Positions 5,909 to 14,394 are shown, counted from the first letter of the stretch. The stretch is DNA of 64,000 nucleotides from Streptococcus sp. F0442 (GCF_000314795.2 NZ_KB373316.1:124001-188000); one strand, 5' to 3'. The notes: generated from the letters alone by a model not told the origin. Made by a program: numbers and translations.

Positions 5909-7238
5909 GTCTCCCTCAATTGTCTCCAAAGTGACGCTCTGGTACACGCTCTTTGTTTCCTTCCTCTTTGTCCTCATGTTTGGAGCTTCCTTTATCATTT
6001 CCGGGACCTGGTCGAGTTATAGCGCTCGTGGAGAGCTAGAGCGGGAGACCATGGAGATGGCTGCTGATTTGGAAGAGTTTGAGTCTTTTGATGATGGGAA
6101 TTATTTTGCGCTCTATAATCAAAATAGGGAATTGGAGCAGGGGGCTCTACCGAGTGGCTTTGATGCCAATGCGAGCCTGTCATCAGGGACCTTATCGACC
6201 TACAGCACTTCTCAAGCGTCCTATTATTATCTCGATGTCTATAATGAGAGCGAGGGAAAGTGGGTCCGGGGTGTGCGTCTAGCTTCAGGCCTAGGAAAAG
6301 AAATGACTCTCTTCTTGCTGTCCTTAGCCATTCTAGCTCCTCTGTCCATCCTTGGCATGGCCTGGGGGGGACGTCGGATCCTCCGTAAGGCCTTCCTGCC
6401 GATCAGAGATGTGACCCAAATGGCAGAGGAAATTACAGAGAGCGGAGATTACGGCAAGCGCGTGTCGACCGAGCATCAGAAGGATTATGTAGAAACGTCT
6501 CGTCTTACCAAGGTCTTTAATAATTTGATTTCTTCTGTTCAGTCGACTTTTGAGAAAGAAAAGCAATTCAACCAAAATGTATCCCATGAGTTGCGGACCC
6601 CTCTGTCAGTCATCGTTTCGGAGAGTGAGTTTGGCTCCAAATATGCAGATAACCTAGAGGAGACCAAGGAATCTTTGACGGTCATTCATCGGCAGGCTAA
6701 ATTAATGAAATCGATGACCGAGCAGATCTTGGAAATATCCAAGACCCAACACCTGCAGTGGTCGGATTTAAAACCCGTTTGTCTATCAACCCTGGTGTCA
6801 GATTATTGTCAGGGACAGGAAAGAAAGTGGGGCGAAAGCCCCATAGCCTTTGAAGTGAGCATTCAGCCGGACCTCTGGATTCAGGGGGATGCTGTTTTGG
6901 TCACTCGGATGCTGGATAATCTATTGAGCAATGCAGTGAAATTTACCAAGACCAAGGTTGCCATCCACTTGGTGGCTAGTCCAGCTGGTGCTGTTCTCAA
7001 GATAGCGGATGATGGTATTGGGATAGCGCCAGACCATTTGAGCAAGATTTGGGATCGCTTCTATCAGGTGGAGGATTCTCGGAACAAGGGCCTCAATAGT
7101 GGTATCGGACTTGGGTTGTCCTTTATTAAGGACATTGCAGACCTCCATCGAGCAGAGGTGAAAATCATCTCTGAAGAAGGAAAAGGAAGTCTCTTTCGTG
7201 TGACTTTCCCACAGATCCAGGACAAGACTTCTGTCTAA
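5880..7238 (+). CDS. Sensor histidine kinase
   Basis: 452 residues. Two membrane segments (about 18-40 and 142-165) bracket an extracellular domain of about 100 residues, rich in acidic and aromatic residues, that resembles no sensor domain I know. A HAMP-like segment, the H box with phospho-acceptor H236 (NVSHELRTP), and a HATPase domain with N, G1 (DDGIGIAP), F and G2 (GIGLGL) boxes follow. The start at 5880 is supported by AGGGGGA six bases upstream, inside the regulator gene. It partners the OmpR-family regulator. The signal is unknown; location beside a secreted PepSY protein suggests an envelope stimulus. Confidence 0.92.
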   Translation: MFSKMKKDSKSPSIVSKVTLWYTLFVSFLFVLMFGASFIISGTWSSYSARGELERETMEMAADLEEFESFDDGNYFALYNQNRELEQGALPSGFDANASLSSGTLSTYSTSQASYYYLDVYNESEGKWVRGVRLASGLGKEMTLFLLSLAILAPLSILGMAWGGRRILRKAFLPIRDVTQMAEEITESGDYGKRVSTEHQKDYVETSRLTKVFNNLISSVQSTFEKEKQFNQNVSHELRTPLSVIVSESEFGSKYADNLEETKESLTVIHRQAKLMKSMTEQILEISKTQHLQWSDLKPVCLSTLVSDYCQGQERKWGESPIAFEVSIQPDLWIQGDAVLVTRMLDNLLSNAVKFTKTKVAIHLVASPAGAVLKIADDGIGIAPDHLSKIWDRFYQVEDSRNKGLNSGIGLGLSFIKDIADLHRAEVKIISEEGKGSLFRVTFPQIQDKTSV

Positions 7239-7302
7239 GACGGTTGATTGAGCGATCAGTATGGGTTGAAAAGGGAAAATAATAAAGTGAAATAATAAGG
7301 AT

Positions 7303-7337
7303 AAAATGAGTCTAGTAAAACCGCTAGGCTCATTTTC
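7303..7337 (+). terminator. Strong intrinsic terminator
   Basis: A 13-base stem pairs AAAATGAGTCTAG (7303-7315) with CTAGGCTCATTTT (7324-7336), with one G-U pair and an 8-base loop. It ends the two-component operon and marks the left edge of the immunity array. Confidence 0.8.
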
Positions 7338-7366
7338 TGTTTTAGCTTTATGGAAAGGGAATCTTA

Positions 7367-7375
7367 TGGTATGAT
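7367..7375 (+). promoter_or_regulatory. Extended -10 promoter at the head of the immunity array
   Basis: TGG-TATGAT sits about 40-65 bases before the first gene of the array. No good -35 box is seen. It is the only obvious promoter I found at the left end of the array, which would make the first several genes one transcript. Confidence 0.45.
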
Positions 7376-7440
7376 AGCCTAAAAGGGACCTGTAATATGG
7401 AGGTCAAACTATGGAAAGAGAGACTCAAAAAGGAGAAGAG

Positions 7441-7779
7441 ATGCGGAAACACCAAGAACTTTCACTAGAGCAGATCATCGAGCAGATGCGTGTGGACGAG
7501 TCTTCTTCAGATGATTTTTGCCTCTATGGTAAGGAGTATGGAGAACTAGCACTAGATAGGCTCTATTGGATATCGGATTATCCAGATGTCGTAGATGACC
7601 GTGATGTCTACCCGACAGATGTTGCGGAGCAAGATCTTCAGCTAGTCTACTATGGAGAACAGTTGATTGATGTCCTCACCGTAGCGCTTGAAGAAAAGCC
7701 AGATGCTAGTCACCAAGACTTGGTCGAGGCTTTGAAATATTATCAGCAGCACGATAACTTTATGCCCTTTAATGATTAG
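7441..7779 (+). CDS. DUF7716-like putative immunity protein
   Basis: 112 residues from ATG 7441. ATG 7411 is in frame and also has GGAGG in front of it, but the first ten residues then read as a translated ribosome-binding site (QKGEE), so the inner start is preferred. The segment LYWISDYPDV...VVYPTDVAEQDL followed by YYGEQLIDVL and ALKYYQQHDNF matches what I remember of DUF7716, a small acidic family found in toxin-immunity arrays. It is the first gene of a long co-directional array of such proteins. Function as an immunity protein is inferred from context. Confidence 0.6.
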   Translation: MRKHQELSLEQIIEQMRVDESSSDDFCLYGKEYGELALDRLYWISDYPDVVDDRDVYPTDVAEQDLQLVYYGEQLIDVLTVALEEKPDASHQDLVEALKYYQQHDNFMPFND

Positions 7780-7831
7780 CTAGGTTGATTAGAGAAATGG
7801 TATCTGATGACTGATAGCATAAGGAGAGAAA

Positions 7832-8221
7832 ATGATGAGAGAATATAAATTTGATGTTCATAACGAGATGTATGTAGCAATTCCAGAGGAAAGAGAAAAG
7901 GTCTGCCTTGCTTTAAGTGATTCTTTAGAAGTTATCAATGAGGAGTTGACTCCGTCCTATAAAGCAAAACTCGATAATCTACTGGATCAATCATCAGTAT
8001 GGTATCCAAAAGCTTTGGAAAAAATTCAGGAGGAATTTACAGGACTAGCACATGCTAGACTCCTTTCAATTTTTATCTTGTCTGAACAAAGGGATGTAGA
8101 CCTAATTTTCGGCTTGGAATTTGGACTGAAAGAGGACTCGGAGCATGGTAGAGGACTTAAATTCTCCCTCGATAGTTTTGAAATTTTAGAATATGGTTTA
8201 GGGGAAGTCGCTTATTACTAG
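7832..8221 (+). CDS. Putative immunity protein (DUF6985-like)
   Basis: 129 residues, preceded by AAGGAG. The N-terminal third is helical and charged. The C-terminal half has the pattern FGLEFGLKEDSEHGRGLKF, then an ILEYGLGEVAY end. That is similar to DUF6985-type immunity proteins, whose C-terminus reads EHGxGxxF...EIGxxDVAF. The assignment is from memory and modest. Its place between two other putative immunity genes supports the role. Confidence 0.5.
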   Translation: MMREYKFDVHNEMYVAIPEEREKVCLALSDSLEVINEELTPSYKAKLDNLLDQSSVWYPKALEKIQEEFTGLAHARLLSIFILSEQRDVDLIFGLEFGLKEDSEHGRGLKFSLDSFEILEYGLGEVAYY

Positions 8222-8264
8222 GTGTATTCGATGATATGAGAAGCACTAGAAGATGGAGCAGGAT

Positions 8265-8672
8265 ATGGTAGAGAAAGAGTGGCGTTTTTATTCATCAGAG
8301 GATGATAGGGAGTGGGTGATTTTATCAGATCGTGATAGAGCTGAAACAAAAGAGGATATCCACTCTGTTAATCAGAAAGAATCCGTCATGCGAATGTATC
8401 GAAGACCGGGGGACTTTATCTCAGTGTCTTTGCTGTCCGCTTCTTATGAGATAGACGATGTAACAGGGAAACTTGGACAAGAGCGAGATTTCTATTTAAA
8501 AATTGAATGCCTGCAAGATGGATGGGCCAGTATTAGTTCTCAAGTCTATAAAAAAGAGGAAGCAGTAACCTTAGCAAGCCTCTTTATGGGACTCAGAAAA
8601 GATGCGGCTATCAAACTTTGGAAGTTAAAAAAATTGGGTGAAAATAACCTAGGAGATCGGATAGAAAAATGA
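8265..8672 (+). CDS. Hypothetical protein in immunity array
   Basis: 135 residues from ATG 8265, which has GGAG six bases upstream; ATG 8253 is in frame with a poorer site. The protein is charged, has no signal peptide or membrane segment, and contains a central region of alternating hydrophobics (FYLKIECLQDGWASIS) followed by a probable helix. I do not recognise the family. Its stop codon overlaps the next start by four bases, so the two are translationally coupled, which is typical of paired immunity genes. Confidence 0.6.
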   Translation: MVEKEWRFYSSEDDREWVILSDRDRAETKEDIHSVNQKESVMRMYRRPGDFISVSLLSASYEIDDVTGKLGQERDFYLKIECLQDGWASISSQVYKKEEAVTLASLFMGLRKDAAIKLWKLKKLGENNLGDRIEK

Positions 8673-9229
8673 CAGTTACTATTGATGAATTAGTGAAGGA
8701 GCTTGGTTTTTGTGTGGTGCCTACAAAGGAGAAACCATTTAGTCTGGATGAGGTCCGTTTCAACCTTTTGGCATATTTAGAGGATTATTCTAAAATGGGA
8801 TTTTCTTTTGTTAAAGCAGGTGACGAACTAGTCGAACTAAGGAAAAATCAGGAGAGTTATAGGCTTGTTGGCCAGTGTTTTTTAGGATTATTTGTGATTG
8901 GAGAAGAGGAGCAAATCTTTTTACTTTGCAATCAAGAAGGAAGGGAAGTTTTTCAAGAAGCGAGGATTTATGTCAACTCTTCCTTGCAAGCTTTTGTTTC
9001 CTCTTATTCACTTTTTCTATCAGGCATCTTTCTTTTGAAAGCAAAGTTTTATGAGATTGAGCAAGATGAAGTCGAAGAGATTGCAGCAAATTTGAAGAAC
9101 CAAGTACTTGCCTTGGAAAAGCCCCTTGAACAAGAATTGCCTTTCTGGGAGCACATGGCCTATTTGATAGAAGACGATGGAATCGTTCTAAGAGATGATC
9201 TCTTTCATATCTTAAATAAAGAGCAGTAG
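8669..9229 (+). CDS. SUKH-superfamily putative immunity protein
   Basis: 186 residues. The centre reads as a run of short strands (YRLVGQCFLGLFVIG, then QIFLLCNQEGREVF), followed by NSSLQAFVSSYSLFL and a helical C-terminus ending in FWEHMAYLIEDDGIVL. This order, with the S-L-xx-F-xx-x-Y helix after the nucleotide-like strand pair, is that of SUKH-4-type immunity proteins. Start by four-base overlap with the gene before. No signal peptide, so it should act in the cytoplasm by binding a toxin domain. The target toxin is unknown and no toxin gene is nearby. Confidence 0.62.
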   Translation: MTVTIDELVKELGFCVVPTKEKPFSLDEVRFNLLAYLEDYSKMGFSFVKAGDELVELRKNQESYRLVGQCFLGLFVIGEEEQIFLLCNQEGREVFQEARIYVNSSLQAFVSSYSLFLSGIFLLKAKFYEIEQDEVEEIAANLKNQVLALEKPLEQELPFWEHMAYLIEDDGIVLRDDLFHILNKEQ

Positions 9230-9248
9230 GAATAGAATTAAATTAATT

Positions 9249-9767
9249 ATGGAGAAAAAATTGCCCCAGATAAAGATTCGTGAGTGGAATGAAAAGCAAA
9301 GAACAAAACTTCGATTTATTAAAATTGGTGATATTTTTTGCTATCAATTTTCGGAGGAAATGTTTGTATTTGGTCAAATCCTTGGAAAAGTGAATGTTGG
9401 TCATGTCATCCAATTTTTCGATATCTTTCAAGCAAGACTTACTATAACAGTTGAGGAGCTAAGTCGTGCTCAATTTATAGGTAAGCCCATCATTGTAGAC
9501 TCCTACACCTTGTTTGATCGAAGTCCAGTATGGTCTTGGCAGATAATTGGTCACCAAGTGGATTTTGATCCAAGCCCTTTTAAGGATTTAGCCTTTAAGT
9601 GGGGAGACCCAAATGGTCTTCACTTTGGGAAGGTCTGGCTAGATGGTAGGACAGAACCTAAGATTTTTTCTAGGGAAGAAGTTGAGGACCTAGACTGGGA
9701 AGCCTGTGTCGGAAGTATAGTTTATAACAGAATATTGGAAGAAGAACTGGACAAGCAAATGAAATAA
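9249..9767 (+). CDS. Imm26-like immunity protein
   Basis: 172 residues. The N-terminal half shows KIGDIFCYQF, MFVFGQILGKV and VIQFFDIF, the GDIF...xxGRILG...IxFFD sequence seen in immunity protein 26 and relatives. The C-terminal half ends with FGKVWLDGRTEPKIFSREEVEDL. Family match is by remembered pattern, reasonably good. It is 19 bases from the SUKH gene upstream and 11 from the next gene, so part of the same transcript. The cognate toxin is not identifiable. Confidence 0.65.
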   Translation: MEKKLPQIKIREWNEKQRTKLRFIKIGDIFCYQFSEEMFVFGQILGKVNVGHVIQFFDIFQARLTITVEELSRAQFIGKPIIVDSYTLFDRSPVWSWQIIGHQVDFDPSPFKDLAFKWGDPNGLHFGKVWLDGRTEPKIFSREEVEDLDWEACVGSIVYNRILEEELDKQMK

Positions 9768-9778
9768 AGGAGTTTTAG

Positions 9779-10405
9779 ATGGACTATGTAGATGAGTTAA
9801 CTTCAGGACGTACGCCCTTGGTAAAAAAAGCTGCGAAAAAAATTTTAAAGGGTAAACTAAAAGGATATGGACCATTTCTGCATCAAGCCTTGGAAGGCGA
9901 GATGGAAAAACCTAAATCATGGGAATCACAAATGTACTTACTCTACGCCATAGCCGCAACGGATTGCACAGAAGAAGTCCCCTATCTCAAGTCATTGCTG
10001 CTGAGAGATATTCCAACCCCTGTAACCTATCGCTCTCTAGCAGTAGCGATTGCTTATCTAGAAAATTTAGAAACAGAGAACTTGTCTTTTGTTTATGAGT
10101 CCTTAGAATCTAATAACTTCTCGCAAGTTGCAGGTGCTTGTGCTGCTATTTATATGAAAAAGATAGTACTTAAAGATGATGATTTTAACAAAATTATGTT
10201 TTATGTAACTCAGCCTAAATATCTTGAGCATATTGGCAAAGTCACAAATCCATTTTTATTTATCTTAGCTGCATCTTATTTATATCCTGAAGAGAATCGC
10301 CAGAAAATTGTTGACTTTTCTCGTCAGTTCGATATATCTATCGTCAAGGACTTAATCAATGACGTTACAAAAGGAAAGGACGGCAGGAGGATTAGGCTAT
10401 TCTAA
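9779..10405 (+). CDS. HEAT-like helical putative immunity protein
   Basis: 208 residues with AAAGGAG at a good distance. It is predicted to be all helical: repeated amphipathic segments of about 35 residues (for example YLLYAIAATDCTEEVPYLKS, then LAVAIAYLENLETENLSF, then AGACAAIYMKKIVLKDDDF) look like HEAT or ARM repeats. Helical-repeat immunity proteins are known from toxin arrays. I cannot name a Pfam family. Its end is followed by a decayed coding stretch. Confidence 0.6.
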   Translation: MDYVDELTSGRTPLVKKAAKKILKGKLKGYGPFLHQALEGEMEKPKSWESQMYLLYAIAATDCTEEVPYLKSLLLRDIPTPVTYRSLAVAIAYLENLETENLSFVYESLESNNFSQVAGACAAIYMKKIVLKDDDFNKIMFYVTQPKYLEHIGKVTNPFLFILAASYLYPEENRQKIVDFSRQFDISIVKDLINDVTKGKDGRRIRLF

Positions 10406-10465
10406 GACCTACTTAAAGAGAGAAGTCGCCATCTCCTTAAAGAGCGAAGCAATAACTCTTAAAAA

Positions 10466-10618
10466 CAAGACTTTTATTCCAAGGGGATTCAGTTGCTTCT
10501 CAAAGAATTGGAAGAAAAAAGTGAAGGAAAATCACAAACATTAGACCTTGACCTAAGGCTAAACCTTTCTACAAGAAAAAAACTACGAGACCACGAATAT
10601 GAAGTTACAGTATTTTGA
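10466..10618 (+). pseudogene. Remnant of the 3' end of a lost gene
   Basis: This 51-codon frame has no start codon, is closed upstream by a stop, and ends inside the beginning of the next gene. Its translation looks like real protein: a charged helix (LLLKELEEKSEG), an alternating strand (TLDLDLRLNL) and a YEVTVF end. The codon use is like its neighbours. It is best read as the C-terminal fragment of a decayed immunity-like gene. The region 10406-10465 before it shows no convincing frame. Confidence 0.4.
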
Positions 10619-11312
10619 ATTAGATAAGCCCTATGTGGAAAATCAACAGAGGATTGAGGAGCTAATGTACTCAGCTGCGCTAACTTACGAGGAAGCTAGA
10701 ATTAAGGACTATCGACAGAATTGGAAAGACCTCCGAAGAGCGTTCGTATATGAATCCAAATGTATGACCTCTATGGTAGAGCGCCTCTTCAAACCAGTTG
10801 TGACCAAGGATTGTTGGAAAATCATCGTAGAATGTGTAGATACGATTAGCAATCCAGCTATCATGAACCTACTTGGTGTCTATACTGTTCAGGTCTTATT
10901 TGATTTTTCTAGCTATAAAACCTTGAGTCCATTGGAACAGAAAAAGCTGCTCTTAGAGGCCTTGTTAAAAGGATTAAAGCGCGTGTTTAAGGAGCTCTCC
11001 ATTCCCTGCTCCTTGATAGAGGATGTAGTCAATGAAATAGAGAAAAACGATTATGAAAATAGCTGGGAGTGGAAAAGGAAGAAGATCCAATCCACGATCT
11101 ATTCCATTCAAGTGGAGCATCAGCTTGATAAAGTGGATTTGTTTTGGAAGATAGAGCACAAGGACAAGAGCATCCGTCAGTTGATTCAATCCTGCCCTGC
11201 TCACGAGATGGACTATGGGGCTAAGCTTGGTAAACTGGAAACAAAAGGGGACTTCCTTTATCTGTTGGATAAACAGAATGAGGTTGTGAGCAGAATTTCT
11301 GTTTTAAAATGA
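10599..11312 (+). CDS. Hypothetical helical protein in immunity array
   Basis: 237 residues, no signal peptide. The first 60 residues are highly charged with many aromatic residues, the middle (about 85-130) has hydrophobic helices (IMNLLGVYTVQVLFDF), and the C-terminus ends in strands (GDFLYLLDKQNEVVSRISVL). I do not recognise a family. No good ribosome-binding site precedes 10599, and the start overlaps the preceding remnant, so the true start could be an inner ATG at 10662 or later. Immunity function is suggested only by position. Confidence 0.6.
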   Translation: MKLQYFELDKPYVENQQRIEELMYSAALTYEEARIKDYRQNWKDLRRAFVYESKCMTSMVERLFKPVVTKDCWKIIVECVDTISNPAIMNLLGVYTVQVLFDFSSYKTLSPLEQKKLLLEALLKGLKRVFKELSIPCSLIEDVVNEIEKNDYENSWEWKRKKIQSTIYSIQVEHQLDKVDLFWKIEHKDKSIRQLIQSCPAHEMDYGAKLGKLETKGDFLYLLDKQNEVVSRISVLK

Positions 11313-11325
11313 TGGAGCAAGAACA

Positions 11326-11766
11326 ATGAGTGACTTAAAAAAGAAATTATCCTTATTAAAAGTTGAAAGACGAATCAAGAATTTGAAGGGGATAAAGGAT
11401 GTCTATTTTCTGACCACTAAACCGAGAGAAATTGCTTGGTATGCTGGGGAGTTGAATCCTATCGATTCTCCGATTCCTTGCCTTTATGAGTTTTCTGCCA
11501 ATCTTACTACTAAAGATCTAAGTAGATCAATTCAAAGTCTAGTTGGAAATAGAAGGCAGTTTATCCTAGTTTTTTGGGAGTTTTCACCAGTTTACGTCTT
11601 GTTTCAAATGGAGTCTTTGGATAATTTTTTGTCCTCTTATTCTACTGAATTTTCTACCAGAGACCTGACACTTTTCTTTCAAGACCAGGAAAAAGTACTG
11701 GATCTCCATTTAGCGGAGGATAAAGTAGAAGTGAGAGTCTTGGAGAATAAGGCTAAGAACCCGTAG
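11326..11766 (+). CDS. Hypothetical protein in immunity array
   Basis: 146 residues, starting 13 bases after the previous gene, behind GGAGC. A Lys-rich N-terminus is followed by DVYFLTTKPREIAWYAGEL, a proline-rich turn (NPIDSPIPCLYEF), then a strand-rich core (QFILVFWEFSPVYVLFQM), a helix with FLSSYSTEF, and an acidic tail. The SxxxFLSSYS helix near the end resembles the last helix of SUKH proteins (compare FLSTYS at 12203), so it may be a divergent member. That is weak evidence and the gene is best called unknown. Confidence 0.58.
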   Translation: MSDLKKKLSLLKVERRIKNLKGIKDVYFLTTKPREIAWYAGELNPIDSPIPCLYEFSANLTTKDLSRSIQSLVGNRRQFILVFWEFSPVYVLFQMESLDNFLSSYSTEFSTRDLTLFFQDQEKVLDLHLAEDKVEVRVLENKAKNP

Positions 11767-11863
11767 ATTCTATAAATTGAAAATGAACATAGAATTAGTC
11801 GATGAAAGAGGCAAAGAGGAAAGAATGCCATTCTTGTAGAGACAAATGGTAAAGGTGGTTCTA

Positions 11864-12148
11864 ATGTGTGAAAAAGAATATTATTATTATGGCAATAGTG
11901 AGTTTATGACAGGCCTAGGAGTTATTTATACAGAGTTTACTGGTCAGCGTGCAAGTCGACAAATTAACGTTTTGAATGGGCACTCTTATGCTTCCTCTTG
12001 CCTACAGGATTATGTTCCAGAAGTAGGGTTTCTACTCTATGATGGTCGAAAAGATGAGTTGGATCTATCAGACTCCATCAAGATTAGTCAAGAGGAATTT
12101 GAACGAATTTGGACTCAGGCTGTCGCTAGCGGTCAGAATGATGCGTAA
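11864..12148 (+). CDS. Hypothetical protein in immunity array
   Basis: 94 residues from ATG 11864, preceded by AAGGTGG; ATG 11846 is in frame but has no ribosome-binding site. It begins with a Tyr-rich stretch (EKEYYYYGNSEFM) and ends with an acidic helix (SQEEFERIWTQAV). No family recognised and no signal peptide. The 97 bases before it contain no convincing gene; an 18-codon ATG frame at 11782 lacks a ribosome-binding site. Confidence 0.55.
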   Translation: MCEKEYYYYGNSEFMTGLGVIYTEFTGQRASRQINVLNGHSYASSCLQDYVPEVGFLLYDGRKDELDLSDSIKISQEEFERIWTQAVASGQNDA

Positions 12149-12202
12149 TTGTCAGTTGAAAATAGCCAAATATAATCCAAAAAATGTGAGAGGAATCCAA
12201 TA

Positions 12203-12766
12203 ATGATGCTTAATTTGTTGAAGGAATTCGTAGAAGTCTATCATAGAAACAAGGGCTTAGGAGAGCTTGTATTTACTAGTGACTGTCTCCATGTCGAAAA
12301 GCCAGATTTGTCTGGTCAATTGAAAGAGTTCTACCAGCATTTAGACTTTGATGAGGAAGCTTATTTTAGAGGAGCTCCCTATGATCTTGCTCTAATTCCT
12401 CTCCCTCTATGTGAAGCTGCATCAGAAGGATGGCAGGATCCTAGCTGGAAAGAGAGTTATATGGTTTTTGCTCACATGATGGGCGATGAGCCAATCTTTT
12501 GTGATCTAACTAGCGAGCTTAGTCCTGTATTTGGCAAGATTCCTGGAAATTCTAAGCTCTATAGCTTAAGCCCCTCTTTATCTACTTTCTTGTCTACCTA
12601 TAGTCAGATGAAAAAGCTAGAAATCACCAAGTTTGAGAATGACATCTACATTGATGAGGATTTATTGGACTACAAAGAGGGATTCTTGGAGGGAATTATG
12701 GATATTATCGAGGAGCAACTTCCTGAAGACTATCGAAAAGACTTTATTGAATTTATGCTGGGTTAA
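12203..12766 (+). CDS. SUKH-family putative immunity protein (copy A)
   Basis: 187 residues. The order of features is an N-terminal helix, an SDLTGQL-like segment (here PDLSGQLKEFYQHLDFDEE), a PLPLCEA strand, then EPIFCDLTSELSPVFGK and a LSPSLSTFLSTYSQM helix. The same order with partly identical wording is found in the gene at 17028, so they are paralogues. The pattern xxPxFCDxxxxxSPVxxxxxG...YxLSxSLxxFLxxY is that of SMI1/KNR4 (SUKH) immunity proteins. A cytosolic toxin-binding role is expected from the family; the partner is unknown. Confidence 0.7.
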   Translation: MMLNLLKEFVEVYHRNKGLGELVFTSDCLHVEKPDLSGQLKEFYQHLDFDEEAYFRGAPYDLALIPLPLCEAASEGWQDPSWKESYMVFAHMMGDEPIFCDLTSELSPVFGKIPGNSKLYSLSPSLSTFLSTYSQMKKLEITKFENDIYIDEDLLDYKEGFLEGIMDIIEEQLPEDYRKDFIEFMLG

Positions 12767-12793
12767 AGCCAAATAGAGAGAGATGAGAAGCAA

Positions 12794-13489
12794 ATGGAAA
12801 TGAAGAATTTTTTAAAATGTTGTGAGGATATGGTCATACAAGAAGGTGGGGCCTCAGCTCTTGAACTAGAAAAACTCAAAGCCAGACAGTTTCCGCAAGC
12901 TCACCTGGATTTGCTCTCCATAACCAACGGCTTGGAATTTTATGGTGGCTATTATCGTTTGTTTGGGACGGATTCTACTCAAGCCATCACGCTGGACTCT
13001 TGGAATTCGGATGAGCTATGGAAAGATGTCTGGAGAGATTATGCATCAGACTACTATTTTTTTGGTATGTCTGCTATTGGAGATCAATTCGCTTATAGAT
13101 TTAAGGATGGGAACATTCAAAGTCATCAAGTTTATTATTTAGATGGGATTACTATGGATGTCATCGAGATTTACGACAGTTTTGAAGCATTTTTCGAGAG
13201 GGAATTTGTTCTGAAAGCCCAAGGTGGGATGGAATCTATTTTTGTGTCTGCTAGGGAGCGATTTGGAAATCTAGACCTCTCCACAAGCTGTATTTATTCC
13301 CCTTCCTTAATGATTGTGAATGATCCAAGCGTTGAGAATCTCATGCTTTTACCGACAAAGGATGTCATGACTATCAATGGGGATTTGCTTGTTCAATTAT
13401 CTGATTCAGAGGAGTCGATTACGAAACTGGAGCAATATCTAGACGCTTTGGGTAGAGCTAGAGTCAAGGTTATCTTTGATCGAGATTGA
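12794..13489 (+). CDS. SMI1/KNR4 (SUKH) family protein
   Basis: 231 residues. The N-terminal 140 residues carry the SUKH core: PQAHLDLLSITNGLEFYGG, then YRLFGTDSTQAI, W-N..W-K..W, a FFGMSAIGDQFAY strand and a DxxFEAFFEREF helix. An additional C-terminal part of about 90 residues, ending in RARVKVIFDRD, lies outside the usual SUKH length and may be a second domain. It is in the middle of the immunity array and co-directional. The ribosome-binding site is weak; an inner ATG six bases on is equally possible. Confidence 0.7.
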   Translation: MEMKNFLKCCEDMVIQEGGASALELEKLKARQFPQAHLDLLSITNGLEFYGGYYRLFGTDSTQAITLDSWNSDELWKDVWRDYASDYYFFGMSAIGDQFAYRFKDGNIQSHQVYYLDGITMDVIEIYDSFEAFFEREFVLKAQGGMESIFVSARERFGNLDLSTSCIYSPSLMIVNDPSVENLMLLPTKDVMTINGDLLVQLSDSEESITKLEQYLDALGRARVKVIFDRD

Positions 13490-13647
13490 GAAAGCAGGAT
13501 AAAGTTTATATAGAAAAGAATACTCTTGAGATTCATGATTTTAGTTTTTGAGACAAGCAATGGCTTATTCTTCTTGTAAAAGTGTCATTGTAAAAATAGA
13601 TAGGTTGAACAAAGAAAACGAAGCATGATATTCATAAAAAGAGGTGA

Positions 13648-14391
13648 ATGATGACCAGTTTAGATAAATATTTAGAGATCATTAAAAAAGGATTTTCCGA
13701 AAGAGAGAATCTAATGGCAATGGAGCCTCTGCATTCTATCGAAGAGATTGCACCATTATTGGATGAAACATTGACTTATAAAGAATTCATCAATATCAAT
13801 CGCTTATTAAGACAAAAGTACATTGTCGAAAAGCCAGAGGAGATGCTGAAGGATGTGGATTTTAATCAGCTTTCGTTACCTAGCAATACGAGAGTGATTT
13901 ACTTGATGGGAAGTAAATCTGATGTGCTAGACTTTTCAACATACGAACAAGTAGAAAAAATTTTATTAGTTGGGGCTAGAAGAGTAAGAAAGATCATCTT
14001 ACCCCAAAATGATTGTGTGAAAGCTCTAGGGATTTCTTCTATGACAAATTTGGAAACGATAGAGAACATTTCTTTTCATAAAGGCATGCGTTATCTGCAC
14101 GTTGATTATGGTGTAAAGTTGCCGGACTTTGATTTTATAAGGGATTTAAATCAGTTGCTCTATCTTTCATTTACAGCAAATAAAAATTTACCAGAATTGG
14201 ATTTTATCCAGCCATCTAGTGAGCTTCGTTTTTTAGATTTTGTTGACACGTCTATTTTTAATTACGCATCAACAGTTAGCTACCTGAAGAGTCTGAAACA
14301 TCTCCGATTTTTAACAACGGGAAGAACAAATCAAAAGCAAAGGGAACTTCTTAGAAGAGAGTTACCACATGTTTGCATGCGTGAGGAGTAA
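13648..14391 (+). CDS. Leucine-rich-repeat-like protein in immunity array
   Basis: 247 residues behind AAAGAGGTG. After a helical N-terminus, the sequence shows repeats of about 22 residues with hydrophobics at leucine-rich-repeat spacing: TRVIYLMGSKSDVLDF, VEKILLVGARRVRKIIL, LNQLLYLSFTANKNLPELDF, LRFLDFVDTSIFNYASTV and LKHLRFLTTG. That fits a small irregular LRR protein. Such proteins occur among immunity genes of Gram-positive toxin arrays, but a direct role is inference. A 158-base gap before it holds no recognisable gene or clear promoter. Confidence 0.58.
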   Translation: MMTSLDKYLEIIKKGFSERENLMAMEPLHSIEEIAPLLDETLTYKEFININRLLRQKYIVEKPEEMLKDVDFNQLSLPSNTRVIYLMGSKSDVLDFSTYEQVEKILLVGARRVRKIILPQNDCVKALGISSMTNLETIENISFHKGMRYLHVDYGVKLPDFDFIRDLNQLLYLSFTANKNLPELDFIQPSSELRFLDFVDTSIFNYASTVSYLKSLKHLRFLTTGRTNQKQRELLRRELPHVCMREE

Positions 14392-14394
14392 AAA

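Noticed and set aside
10359..10544. 61-codon frame overlapping the end of the gene at 9779
   Set aside because: It starts inside a coding sequence and has no convincing protein pattern; the other frame at 10466-10618 looks more protein-like.
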